From assembly GCA_003993805.1 (NCBI GenBank), contig RSEF01000002.1, positions 97,520,887 through 97,584,886 on the forward strand: a stretch of 64,000 nucleotides of DNA, read 5' to 3'. The notes below the pieces were generated by a model. The model was not told where the DNA came from, did not search any database, and worked only from the letters and a program-made list of their open reading frames with translations. The first letter of the stretch is position 1. Every line of letters starts with the position of its first letter. A program made the translations under genes and the position numbers. This document shows, one piece after another, positions 39,250 through 51,170 of the stretch. This DNA comes from Himantopus leucocephalus (lineage: Eukaryota; Chordata; Aves; Charadriiformes; Recurvirostridae).

Positions 39250-39960
39250 TGTGCTTGGGTCCAGATAACAAGAAGTTTGGAGGCTGGTGTCTTATCAACC
39301 AGAAATTAATGAAATGGAGGAAAACTTGGGTGTATGTAAGGATGTAACCAGTATGATGCAGTTGTGAAAAAGAATGGCAAGTTCCCAGGATACATTGGAC
39401 CAGGTTATTTTATCACAGACCAGGATTACTAGTATCTTCAGGGAAACCAATCGTAAGACTTCATTAGGAATATTATTTGCAGGACTAGTTAAAATGCAGG
39501 GGAGATTTATTAGGGACATGCAGTAGCTGTTTTATGAAGACAGATTAAAAAGATTTAGCTTCTTTAGCATTATGAAAAGAAGGTTTAAAGGGAATATAAT
39601 AACTCTGAAATGCAGTCAGGGGTAAATACTCAAGAGGGAGAAGAGTTTTTAAATAAAAGAATTAAATCAACATAAGAGAAATTATAATAAATCGGTCATA
39701 AATACATTTAGCTTGCTAACTAGATGATCTCTAACCATCCAAGAAACAAACTTCTAGTTTCTGAATAGGGCAATGGAGTAGAAACTTAAGTGTAAGATGG
39801 TGATAAAAAGGAATGATTTTAAAACTCACAAAGACAATTCTGAGAAAAAAGATATTAGGTTTGTGATATGAATTATTAGGTATCCAATGCGCCAAGGGAG
39901 TTGAAATAAGACTGAGTGCTGTCTATTTCCACTGCATATAGACTGCGTTAGTCTTGTGCC
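39250..39960 (+). mobile_element. Ancient CR1/L3-like LINE, C-terminal ORF2 fragment
   Basis: The + strand carries the ordered landmarks of the C-terminal ORF2 region of an old CR1-clade LINE. These are a phrase near 39320-39400 matching the segment before the LYxALVRPxLEYC block, then GRFIRDM near 39503, an RLKRFSFFSIMKRRFKGNII-type stretch near 39543-39603 (corresponding to RLRxLGLFSLxKRRxRGDLI), and the following basic region up to about 39860. Several stops and frame changes show it is long dead. Its spacing resembles a LINE family plentiful in turtles rather than the young avian CR1 at 2670. Neither the 5' nor the 3' boundary is sharp. Confidence 0.7.
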
Positions 39961-40111
39961 TTGCACCTCTGATAGTCACCTCTGGAAGCAAGGAAGGAAT
40001 ATATTCATATCTTGATAAACAATACCTTTTTTTCAGGAAGGAAAGCTCTTCTTTCTGTGAAGTGCTTGAAATTGACCATAATTAAAGAAAAGGCATAGGC
40101 AGGATATTCAG

Positions 40112-40145
40112 GTGCTTCTACTGTTATTGTGCTTCTACTGTTATT
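40112..40145 (+). repeat. Two-copy tandem repeat, 17-base unit
   Basis: GTGCTTCTACTGTTATT occurs twice in perfect tandem. Confidence 0.93.
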
Positions 40146-40529
40146 CCACTGCAGTTAATTTTCAGTGTCATACAATCGTAGCTTTCTCATTTACACAGGG
40201 GAAAATGACCACGTGGTTTGACTTCAGAAGGAAAGATTTGCCTTACTTGAAAATTGATGCACTTTCGTAACATGGAGCATAGTACTTGCTTTGTAGGCTC
40301 ACCTGAGAGTTTTCTTTAATTGCTTCCCTGATAATGCAGGGAATTAGCTATTAGAGGTGACCGTAAGCTGTGTCCTTTCCATGACATACTGTACTTGTGA
40401 CTTTTACTGAAGATCTTAATCTTCCTTTGGTCCTGGGAAATGTGACAGGTGGAAGAAAGCAGAATAAATGTTATGTGGATAAATTTAAAATAAGCATCTA
40501 TCACATAGTTAGCTGAGATTCTGAACAAA

Positions 40530-40990
40530 TGGACTCAATGACCCAAGTGGTGCCTCCCGATCCAATCTTTCTGGATCTCTCAGGTCTCAACCCCATGACT
40601 ACATGCGTTTAATCCTTCCCCTGTGCCACTGATTCCCCATTAATCTCACAGATTCAACACTTGCTCAAATCCCACATAATTCTCACGAATACACTGAAGT
40701 ATTTAACATTCCCCATCTTCATCCTTCTCTGAACTAAAGATGTGCCTTGCAACTCTCAGGAAACTAATCACTTTTCCATCAAAACAGCATTACTCCCAAC
40801 AAATGCAGCGTATTCTCATACCCCAAATACAAAATCTCCCATGCTACTAATCTTCCTTTCAGACTCATAAATTTCCCCTCACCCTTTATTGGAATCATCA
40901 CCCACCCAAACCAATCCCTTTCTAAAAGTGAGCAAAATATATCCCATTACCAGACAGAAAGACCTCCTGTGTCTGGTCCAAGTAGTTCTA
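40530..40990. other. G-depleted, C/T/A-rich tract (+ strand)
   Basis: For about 450 bases the + strand has few G residues while C, T and A are abundant, for example CCCAAATACAAAATCTCCCA near 40824. This is the mirror image of the C-poor tracts at 3950-4380 and 7380-7770. It may be a dead retroelement with biased composition; no LTR ends, coding frame or tail can be seen. Confidence 0.4.
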
Positions 40991-41494
40991 AATAAATCAC
41001 TCCAACAGGATTCTGACTTCATAAGTCAGAGTTCTTTTTCCATGTAAAATATTTTGCATTTCTTTTAACATATTGCCAGTACTTCTTGGGGATACGTCTT
41101 TCTCGTCTCAGTGCTGGGAAACAAGTCCCTTTATGATCACATGAGGAAAGTTCATTCCAAATACAGAAATACTGAATATTGAATGATGAATACTGAAATG
41201 ATACTTGGTTTCAGCTGCATGACGAAAAGCAGTGAACCCAATCTGAAACTCTAAAAAAAATCTTTCCAAACTGTATTGCCATTGTTACTGGCAGACAGAC
41301 AGTGGGAAAATGCGGTGACTAACTTTTGAGCTAGCTTTTAGTTGCTTGAACAGACTTACACTGAGAATTTGTGCTGAAGGAGCATTTCCTAACTATGTCT
41401 TTAAGAAAATTTGAATGTTTACCACAGCTCTTCTTGTAAGCAATTGCTTAAGATGGACTGACAGTACACTTTCAGTTATTAAAGAGGGAACATT

Positions 41495-41725
41495 TTTAAG
41501 GGACACTGGGAAGAAAACTGGGCTTAAATCCCACCTTTGCCATTCCCTGTGTTACCTAGGCAACACTTATATTCTCTTTAAATCTGTTTCCTCCTGTGAA
41601 TGTTTTCTATAATAATACTTAACTAATTCACAAGGGTGTTGTGATGTGAGCACTAATTAATTCACACCTTCATAGTATATTTAGATAAAAGATGCTATGT
41701 AAGTATTAACAACATTATTTTTAAC
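41495..41725 (+). mobile_element. CORE-SINE (MIR-type) remnant
   Basis: The layout follows a MIR/CORE-SINE in sense orientation. There is a tRNA-like B-box region (GGGCTTAAATCCC at 41520-41532, MIR form GGGTTCGAATCCC), then CCACCTTTGCCATT, then GTGTTACCTAGGCAA (MIR form GTGTGACCTTGGGCAA). Next come CTGTTTCCTCCTGTGAA, ATAATAATACTTAACTAATT and CACAAGGGTGTTGTGA (MIR form CATAGGGTTGTTGTGA), and a LINE-derived tail with AAAGATGCTATGTAAGTATTA. All blocks are in the expected order within about 230 bases, with substitutions and short indels typical of a very old copy. Such SINEs, transcribed by RNA polymerase III and copied by L2-type LINE enzymes, predate the split of birds and mammals. Some have been reused as enhancers, which this one cannot show. 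Confidence 0.8.
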
Positions 41726-44404
41726 AATATTTTTTTATGCTATATTAAAAACTTTCAGATAGCAACCTCTGATTTTACATTTTCCTTCAGATTTCTCAAG
41801 CAGACTTATCTAAACAGTAAGGAAGAAAATATTTATGCAGAAGGGCCAAGAATAAGGGTAGTTACCTTTTAAAAAAGCAGAGGTTTTAAAAGAAACGTGT
41901 AAAATTCAGCAAAGCTAGGGAATAGATAGGGGTTTCTGTCAGGGTAGGATGATAAATGAAAGGGCTCTAGCGGCCCTTCTGTTTGTTTAGACCTCTTGTT
42001 CCTGCTACAACTCTGCACAAAACTAGCATTGAAGTGCCTACTGTTAAAACATAACATAACCTGACAATGATCAGCCCAGAGGGCTTTTCCAAGAGAAGGC
42101 CATATTGTTCTGCGTGGGGAAGTGCTCTAGCATGAGATGTCCTGAGACATGAAGGAAAGCACCGAGTGCGGAAGACTTTCCAGTACATTAGTAGGATATG
42201 AAAGGAGCTGACCACTTGTACATTAATATTGCCTTGTCCTAGAGACTGACATATGTGAAAGCACTGCATAAGATTCTCTATAGACAGCTTGTTTTCTCCT
42301 TGTTTTATAACAACACGCACAAAGTGCAAAAGACACCAGATTTAACATTACAGGGCCCGAACGCATTTTGTGTATGGTTAAGATACTTAACTTTTATATT
42401 GTGCAGATGACTGAACAATTACAGATCCCATTATTTTTTTACTATGCACTATTTGTAAAGCCACTACAGAATGTTTACCTTGGGAACAGCTTTAACATTA
42501 AGCATTTTATACACCAACCAGGCCATTTGTAGTTAAGCAATTTTCAGCTAATGGCTCTAAAGTACTCTGTTTTCGACTCCAGAGGATTTTGAAATGTCAT
42601 GAAAGAGACTGGATTTTATGATATATTTAAGATCTTTATTCACATCTTACATTTCAAATAAAGTAAAACAGTCTNTTTCGACTCCAGAGGATTTTGAAAT
42701 GTCATGAAAGAGACTGGATATTATGATATATTTAAGATCTTTATTCACATCTTACATTTCAAGTAAAGTCAAACAGTCCGATACTAAGTTGAAAACAAAA
42801 TAAAAATGAAAGAAAATTATGCAAAAGGTATAATAAGAACCTATATTTTCAAAATCTGCATATAGAAAATTAATCAATGTTTTTATGAAATTTTGTATTT
42901 CTTTTTCTTTTTTTCTTTCTTTCCTGTTGTTTGTTTCTATGCAGAATATTGACATATCAAGGTGTTTATACTTGATATAAGTAGATATGCATTGTATAAG
43001 TTGATACCTCTGTGGAAATGCACCATGTACGAACCTCTCCAGTCTATACAGGTGGTTTTCATGTATGCCTGAATTTCACCAAAGTTCACACATCCAAGGG
43101 AAGATTATGCTGCAGCCAGCAGGTTTTTCACAGCTTGATCATTTGGATGATTCATTGATTCACTGCAGCTTTTTTTTTCCATACCAGCTCCACTAACATG
43201 AAAGAGCTGGAAAGGGTCCACAGAGGTAATGCCTGGCAAATAGTTGGTGTAGCTCTAGTGCTTCCTTGCACAAAACAAGAGTGTCTTCTGCCTCTGAGAT
43301 GAACAAATGTAGAGCAAGCTGCCTCTGACTTGTAATAGCTCAGGGTATTGTTATGGTTGAGGAACAAATGAAGTTATGGGTGAGGAACAAAGACTGAGGT
43401 GCGCCAAAAGCCAGGTACCCCTGTCCCACTGAGCACGAGGCAGAAAAAAATACATCTTAAAAGTGACTGACGCTCACACTCCTCAGGCCTTATGGTACAG
43501 GAGAAGACTTGGCTGATATGCACATTGCAAAATGATGAGGGGAAAAAAGAAAGCTAGTCTTTGGAAGAATGCTGGAGGACATTGTAAGAGTCCCCACCCC
43601 CCCTTTTTTTTAATATTGAGAAGATTGAGTTAAAGTTGAAACACCATCAGTTTTATTTTAGGGTCAATTTTCAATTGATACACAGTAATGCCAAACTAAG
43701 TGTCACTGCTGGCTAATATGACATTGGTGGAAACTGAACATTTTTCCAGATCCATGCACAATGGTTCTCAAGAAATATTTTGGTGAGTATTGTCTTATAT
43801 TTCTCTGAGAAATCAAACTAGGAGGAAAAAATGCCACCTATCTGGAGAACTATGAAGACATCTTCTTTTATTCTGACAGTCCTCAAAAAAAATTTAAATT
43901 TTAAAAGAATCCTCACAAACAACGTAATTTTCTCACATATGATGAATATTCCCTCTGTTATTCACTAGATCAACCCATGCAGTCAGACATACAGTGAAAG
44001 AATCCAAGGTGCAGAGAAATTAGCAATAGAAAGAAATCAGCAAATCAGCCTTTATGCGTTTAATAGACTGCTGCACATTCCCTCCAGTTTCAAGCTCTGC
44101 ATGAGCATATGTTTAATCTTTTTTTGTTTTCTAGAAAGCACTCAAGGGGCCTCTCTGAAAGTAGCAGGGGATGACACACAAGTTGAGTTTGCCAACACTT
44201 CCCTGTGCAGGTGTTTCACTCAGTTTGTGGACACTACACTACATGAGTGATTCCTTCTGTTTACAACTATCCTACAACAGCACAAACTCAAGGAAAGTAT
44301 CTGTGCCACTGCTGGTTTTCCCCAATGTCTTAGAAATGATTAAATGTTCCCACTGAAGCAGATAATGAGGAACTCTGTGGGAAAAGAGGCTTCTTTTTTT
44401 TTTT
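41726..44404. other. Unassigned intergenic sequence
   Basis: No recognised gene. It includes the 104-base duplication at 42571-42779 and a C-run followed by a T-run near 43595-43610. Confidence 0.5.
42571..42779 (+). repeat. 104-base direct duplication separated by a single N
   Basis: Copy 1 (42571-42674) begins TTTCGACTCCAGAGGATTTT and copy 2 (42676-42779) begins with the same bases. They align without gaps over 104 bases with four differences (T/A, A/G, A/C and the final T/C). The only base between them is an N at 42675. This is what results when two overlapping contig ends are placed end to end with a minimum-length gap instead of being merged, so it is probably a false duplication; a real tandem duplication is less likely. 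Confidence 0.9.
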
Positions 44405-44620
44405 TTCTGCATTTACATGCAGATTGTTTGAGATGCCAAGAATATCATTATTAATGTGCATGTAAATATTCTTGATTCACACAACATATTTCAGGCATCA
44501 GCCCTAACTCAGATGTTGAAATCATGACCAGTTATCAGCAGGTGGTGATTATGTGCTAATTATAGTTCTAAATGTCATTTTATTAATTGTAGCTTGATAC
44601 AAGTTAGAAGGTGTTTAGCA
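44405..44620. promoter_or_regulatory. Candidate conserved regulatory element with nested inverted repeats
   Basis: ATTTACATGCA (44411-44421) pairs perfectly with TGCATGTAAAT (44457-44467). An alternative 9-base pair, CAAGAATAT (44437-44445) with ATATTCTTG (44466-44474), shares bases with the first, so the two hairpins cannot form together. Downstream lie TTATCA (GATA-type, 44532-44537), the E-box CAGGTG (44539-44544) and TAATTA (44557-44562) in a tight cluster, then another TTAATTG. The sequence is complex and non-repetitive. Enhancer function is inferred from motif clustering only. Confidence 0.35.
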
Positions 44621-47600
44621 AACATGTCTCAATGCTGGAAACGACAATTGAGGAACATACCTAATTTCTAGTTCTTGGGGTCTAGATTTTAAGGGCTGAT
44701 GTAAAAGGGAGCCTAGCATGTACAAGCCTCACCTAGGGGTCCCCCTGTTCTTTGTGGTACATTTTCACTTGCCTTCTAGAAAGTCTGGGTAGTTNCACAG
44801 AAAAAAAAGTCTTACCTTTGGAATTCTGCATAAAAACCTAGGATGCTTGCCTCAGGTCTTAACATTAACAGCTAATTCTTTGCTTTACCCTGTTTCAACT
44901 GAATGTCAAGATCCAACAGGCAATGGGGAAAATTGGCCAAAAGGGTTTTTTTGATAATTACATTTTATATAAGTAATTAAATATGTATTGTAACATGGCT
45001 AAAAACATAGGTTATTACTTGTAGGGATCCTAAACCATCAGATATTGAGTTCCTGCACCAGTGGATGTTTAATGATGTTGAGCATGGTGAAACAGAGGCA
45101 ATAAGGGTGTATGGCAAACACGCGGACTCCTTGGAATACGCTATTTGGTGTTGATGAGGCACTTCACAGAGGCGTAGGAAATGTGAACTGAGACCTGCTG
45201 AAGCAAAGTAGGAATTTAAGCTCTGGCCTCCCACATAGTGGGTCTGTATTTTAACAACCAGGGTACTGTAAAGAACGGGAATGCTTCTCTCTGGGGTCCC
45301 TTGTGAGACAGAGCTCATCAGACCAGGCACAGAAACACAGGAAAAGATGACCGAGTATTCCAGATGGTCGTAATATTCTGAATCGGATGAAAAAGGTGGT
45401 TTGAACCTCAGGCATGCTGGGCCTTATTTTGCTTCATTTAAAAATAGTTTACCTTAAAGCTTCTAGGATTTGGCTCCAGGACACTAGGATTTCAACAGCT
45501 TCCTTTTCATGCTCTGCAAATTCAATGTGAATTCGGGAAGCAGTCTTTTGTTTGAATTGCTTTGCAAAAGTAGATTTATTCCTGAAGATATCCTGCAGTT
45601 TCTTTCTGCAGCATCATCTTGTTTAGGAACCAGTCCGGCTAACTTCCTTACCACTTTTCTGTTTATGCATGTTGTCCTTTGACATTTTTCTATTTTAGCT
45701 AGATGTGAGACTGAAAAGGCAATGTTTAAACACCAGTCTACAAGAGTCATTCTTCTTATGTTTACTAGAGAATAATCCATCAGCTTTAGTCACAAAATTC
45801 AAATTCGATCTGACCCTAACTTGTCCTTGCAGACCCATCACAACTGAAAGAGTAATCTAAAGGAGATTCTAGTACATCAGAGAATCACTTAAAAGCAAAT
45901 AAGTTATAGTAGACTGTAGACACAGAGCCATGCTGAAAGGAAGACAACTGAATCTTTATTGCTGAGGGCAGAACTAGAGTGAAGAGCAGTTACGAAGATG
46001 TGCCAGAAAACCTAGTGTGGCCCACATTTATAACTGGATGGAAAAATCTCATCCAGTTGTCAGAGAGAGTTGTGTGTTTTTGTAAACTGAACAGTTTTGA
46101 GAACAGAATAGCTCAGGCATGAGAAACATTACATTTCACTGTTCTGATGTGTTGTGGAGGAGTCACACGTAGTAAAATGCAGAATCTGAAAATGTATGAA
46201 GTTGCATTTTCCTACAATACAGCAATACTCCATGAGTTACATTCAAATATGAGAAGGTGGTAATTTGTATGCTGATGGATTTAAACTTACTATAGCCAGG
46301 ATTTTTATCAGGAAATAGGAAGGAAGCAGGATTATAAAATAGGTGTTGTTGTATTAAACTTCTCACTTTAAACTTCAGGTCATAACAGGAATAGAATATG
46401 TGCAGCAGGACACTACTGGGCCATGACTTGTATTCTCCAGTAAAGGAGTTGTGTTTGGAGATCATGTGGGTACTAAACTGTTAGAATGACAATGTTGTTT
46501 CAACCTAAGTTGCCCTAAGAAAATGGGAAATAGGAGTTTTACCTTCCACTTCTGACCCCAATATTTTCTTCATCTTCATTGAACATATTTAACAACAATG
46601 CAGAGAATCAGATTGTTGAGCAAAGCTATTCAGTGGTCAAATGTATGTTGTCAGAGAGTTCATGAAAAAGTCATTAGCTCTCCTCCCCTCCTCTTGCACT
46701 GTCAGGCAGAATCATGTCATAAATATAGCCACTTGTCTAGCAGGATATCAATCTATCCAGGTATCACCCACTTCCTGTCTCTGGCCATATGTTTCTGTTA
46801 TTTATGTCAAGAAAATAGCATTTACACAACCGCTGCTAGTTGTTTACAGAAGTTTAACTCCTGTGATATAGTCCCGCTTGTGTTGCATGCTTTTAGCCCA
46901 TAGATAATACATGAGATTGTACATTTTAAAATATGCTACCACATGCATGATAGAATAAACACAGACCTGAACTGACAGCACCATCTGCCAAACACAGTTG
47001 ATGTCAGGGGAATGGTCTCTGCACAATATTCTGCTGCTCCCCCATGAGATAAGGCTATTTTTTCTCATGGTATAACTACACTAAATTCAACTTGTTCATT
47101 TAGTACTCAAATTATTAAAAATCTCAGAAGCAGAAAGAATGCTCAGGCCTCCTAAGAAGCACTGCAGAGGAATAGTGGAAATTGAACAATTCTCGCATAG
47201 GTTTTTCTTGCTCTTACCACTAGTCACATTCTTGTTTACATACTTACACCAGAAATAAACCTGCGAGCAATGTATACACGACACCTAGATACTCAGTGCT
47301 CTGAAGTCATGGAAAATTTATAACATTAATCTTTAAATGGCCCATCTGAAAATTATATAGGGCAATCTGCCTTCAGATGCAGTGTAGCTGTTTGCAGTGA
47401 GACATTAGCAATAGTTGCATTTTTTTCCCTATTAGAAACCCACATTATTCACAGTCCCTAATGAAACAAAAAAGGTAAAGGTGATACTTAACTTTTTCTC
47501 CCTTTTAATATTTTAAAATTCATAAACATTAACCTGTTCATTTGGACTCAGCTATTCAGTCTCAAGATCTGGCTTTATTACCAGAATGCCTCCTGGAAAT

Positions 47601-50600
47601 GATTGCTAGGATTAGGAGGGAAAATGCCCTTTTACATATCCTATAACAGCAGCAGAATCAAAGCTGCAAGGTCCCTTAATATATGACAATCATCATTTAG
47701 AAGGAAATGAAACAGAGTCTTCACCAAATGTCTCAAGAAGAATATTTCTGCCCTCCAAGCGCCAAACCCTGCAGTGTTAATGGGCACAAGCGGCCAATGT
47801 TGTTACCCGGTCTGGCTGGCTAGAAGCTAGAAGGCCATTTCCAGGAGCTTATTGACAATGACAGTTGTCCGCATCCCACACTGTGATAATCTTAAAATCT
47901 TAGATAGTTAGAATAGCTCATAGTTGGATCTATCATAGGCCTGGATTTCCCTGTGCATCCTCCTTATGCCACCCGTGTGTGGGCCCAGGCAGTCAGGACG
48001 TGCAGAATTCCCGGAGACACTGGTGCTGTCAATCTCCCCGTGAATACTTCCACACATGTGCTAAATGCCCAACTCGTTCTGCCTGCATCATTTTGCATGC
48101 ACAAATTATGGGTGCCAGGCATGTTTGGCACACTTCAGGAATGCCTGGGCAAAAATATGAGAGGCCTCCTGGCAGCCGGAGGTTTGGGCTATCCGCAGAG
48201 GAGCTTGGATCTCCATTTTCAAATCCTAGGTGTTTCTGATAGGAGCTACCTCTCTCACCTTGGGAGTGCTGGACTCCCTGTAGTCATGGGATTGCAGGCT
48301 TTGTTTCTGACAAGGTGTCCTATCCTGGACCTGAAGAAATACTTATTAGTGAAAATGTTTTTAGAAATGTTCCAGAGGAAAGTTTTCGTTTTGATGAATC
48401 AGCTTTTTCTCACCGTAAAGTTTTATTGTCCATCCCCAGTTGCTGGTATCCAGATTTCCATTTTGCACAGTGAAATCACATTGGTTCTGCTATTGTCAAG
48501 GCCTTCTCTCACTGCAGATGGCTGTGCAACAAGGTTTGTGCTCTTCTATATTGTTATTTGATATAACATAAATGGATTTAAATGTAATGTTTTGTTTAAT
48601 TTTAAGCACTCCTTGCTATTTATTGCAAGTATGTTATTACATCAATACTAAATGAGTTTGTAAGGAGATAAAAATGAAAGACATAAACAGTTTTATTGTG
48701 ATTCATTCTTATCATTTTGCTGTACTATCTGTAAAACAAGTTATCTTTTAAACATCTTCCTCTAAGAAAACCCCCAAGAAACCAAGGATTTCTTGTTTTC
48801 TTATAGACGTAATTTATTTGGAAAGAAAAAAAAAATTTGAATCAGCATGTTCTCACATTAAACAGTTGGAAAACAGATGTATAATTTCTATTTAGAAATA
48901 TATTACAGTTTTTGAGCATTTTGAACCTGACTATATTTAAGAATTTTATACCTGAAAGATTAATTCTGCCATAATTTGGTACCACATTATCTTTTGGTAT
49001 CATCTGCATCATTTTGTAATGTGTATACAGAGGTTGCTGTAGACTAGGCTAAAACAGAATATAGATTAAATTGTGACTTACCACTGTGACAAATCAGTCT
49101 GGTTACATGCAATTATTTGGTGTATGAATTTTTAAGTTAAGTAGTTTCCTGACCTATTAAATGACATCAATAAAGAACTGTTGAAGTAAACATTCACTTT
49201 GGAAATATTTATTAAACCATTATGCTTTTAGATTAACTAATAATACTTTCCTTAATATTAACCTGTATTGTTGAAGAATATTTCTGGTTTTGTTCACTTG
49301 AGTGTATTTATAGTATAAAACATTATTAACAAGGTGTACAAGGTGTATTTCATATCTATCTAAATTTTGCTGTTTGTAGAATTTTTTCCAAACAATATAA
49401 GTTTTAAAATCCCTAATTTTCTTAATAGTCATGTTCTTTACTTCCTATTAACAAATTCAAACTAGCAAGACTTATATTCATATTTGCTGCTGATTTGTGA
49501 GACCAATAATTTTATAATTTCCAGATTTCAGTATTTTCTTGCCTTTGCAGTGGCAAATAACTTTCTGTTTTCTTTTTTCCTCTGCTCTCTACATCACAGC
49601 AAGGACTGCACTGGTCTGAAAGCAAAACCAAAGTTATTTAGAACTGGCACAACACAGGAAAACAGACCATGTGAACAGCAGGGTTTCAAATCCTGCCACA
49701 TCTCTTGACTTTTGGGGACAATACTACTTTTGTACAGGTACACGTGCACTACATTTACAAATATATGTATATATAGATGTGCATTTGTGTGCATGTGCAT
49801 TTGCAAATCCACTAAATGATTCACCATGACATTAACATTTTGACTCTGGAGCCATACATTTTGGTTTTAAACTTCACAGAAGATTATGGTTAAAGTAGAT
49901 CTTTTAATAGGTAGCTTCATCTGAAAGTTAGATACTTACTGAACAGTCCAAGTGGTGCAATTAAGGCAAAGCCAATTGTGTATAGTCTGAATTTAGTGGG
50001 TATCACCATGTTCTAAAAATACATTATAGGTGTATTCACTGGTATCTGATATACCTTACGTAGATGATATTACACATTTAAACATCAAAATGATGTTAAA
50101 CAGTTGTTATTAAGAAACCAATCTTCCTCCTGATCCTGTCAGTCCTATAGATTTAAATAGCTGGAGTTCTCCATAAGCAAGAAATAAAAGACACAAGTTC
50201 TTATAACACAAACAAACAAAATCTTCTTCACAGGGTTTTTTCAACTATATTGGTGTTTATTAATTGGGTATTAAACAGGTAAATCAATAAGACTGTATCT
50301 CAGTAGAAACAGGTTTCTCAGTAGATCACAGAATCAAATACATTCCTAGAATATAGCTAAACCCTCAAATTACTACCTACTTGAACTTTGCTATAAACAT
50401 TTTAGAATTCAAAGTCTGGTCTTATTGTGGAAAGGGAAAAAACCCTATACCAGAGGAAAAGATCAGTGCAACAGCTCACACCTTCTTCTCATAAATTAGT
50501 ATTTTGAGGAATCCAAATTTTTTTCCTTTTCTATTTTCTGTGAAAAGTCTTTTTTGGTTTTTTTTTGGGGGGGAAGCAGGAGATGGAGGAATAAGATAAC

Positions 50601-50696
50601 AGAGATTGGATAGTTCAGGGTGGGTTTTTTTGAAGAATCGCTTGTGTGAAAACTGTAGCATTTTCCAGAGCAGAGATTCTTTTCTTTAGCATGCAG
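44621..50696. other. Unassigned intergenic sequence
   Basis: No credible gene. The longest stop-free + frame in the window, 202 codons at 47953-48561, opens with GTG, has no recognisable domain and lies in a somewhat GC-richer stretch that could be an old repeat. Around 45200-45290 the text GGAATTTAAGCTCTGGCCTC and the following CCCACATAGTGGG resemble part of an ancient amniote interspersed repeat, but the match is short. A single N lies at 44795. Confidence 0.45.
44795..44795. other. Single N in assembly
   Basis: One ambiguous base between GTCTGGGTAGTT and CACAGAAAAA; no flanking duplication seen. Confidence 0.85.
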
Positions 50697-51118
50697 TCAC
50701 AGAAATTGTAGAATTTTAGAAAAGAGAGGTTGGAGGAAATCTCTCTTCCAGCCTCCTACTCCATTAGACCTAGTTTCAAATTTGGCTAAGGTTGCTCAGG
50801 GTCTTGTCTGAGCCCTGGGTGAGACGGATGGGGATTCCACAGCAGCTTCTTCCAGTAGTAAGCTACCATTGCTGTAAAAACATTTTTCCTTGTATCTAGT
50901 TAGAATTTCATATGTTGAACACTTTAACCATTGCCTCTTGTCCTTTTGCGGTGCATCTCAGAGAAGAGTCTGTCTCTGTCTTCCCCATAAGTTTTGTACT
51001 TCCTACTTAAGGAAGCATAAGACCTCAATTAGGTCTTCCTTTATTAACATTCTCTTTTCTAAGCTAAACAAATGCAGAGCCTGATGTTTTTCCCCATATA
51101 TCATGTACTCCAGCCCAA
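50697..51118 (-). mobile_element. CR1 LINE fragment, 3' end, reverse orientation
   Basis: Read on the - strand this is the C-terminal ORF2 region plus 3' UTR of a CR1. On the + strand the landmarks in order are a degenerate terminal repeat (CACAGAAATTGTAGAATTTT), a GAGGTTGGAGGAAATCTCT stretch, and GCTCAGGGTCTTGTCTGAGC. Then come CATTTTTCCTTGTATCTAG, CCATTGCCTCTTGTCCTTTT, AGACCTCAATTAGGTCTTCC, TTTTCTAAGCTAAACAAATG and TACTCCAGCCCAAGG. These correspond one by one to reverse-complemented avian CR1 text. It is clearly more diverged than the copy at 2670-3410 and is 5'-truncated at about 51118. Confidence 0.85.
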
Positions 51119-51148
51119 GGCAACATAATGAAGAGTTTCAAGGAAATT

Positions 51149-51170
51149 ACACACATGCGCGCACACACAC
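51149..51170 (+). repeat. Short (CA)n/(CG) microsatellite
   Basis: ACACACATGCGCGCACACACA, an interrupted alternating purine-pyrimidine tract of the kind that can adopt Z-DNA. Confidence 0.75.

Larger units (their letters stand above)
39961..41494. other. Unassigned intergenic sequence with G-poor tract
   Basis: No gene recognised. It contains the 17-base tandem at 40112-40145 and the G-depleted tract at 40530-40990. Confidence 0.5.

Noticed and set aside
47953..48561. 202-codon + frame as a gene
   Set aside because: It starts with GTG and has no recognisable domain, no ATG context and no splice-site pattern; a long frame is expected by chance in a less AT-rich block.
49660..49710. CAGGGTTTCAAATCCTGCCA as a tRNA B box or MIR start
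   Set aside because: No A box upstream and no downstream CORE-SINE blocks.
50326..50360. CACAGAATCAAATACATTCC as a second CR1 terminus
   Set aside because: Only a few bases resemble the terminal repeat and no CR1 body follows.
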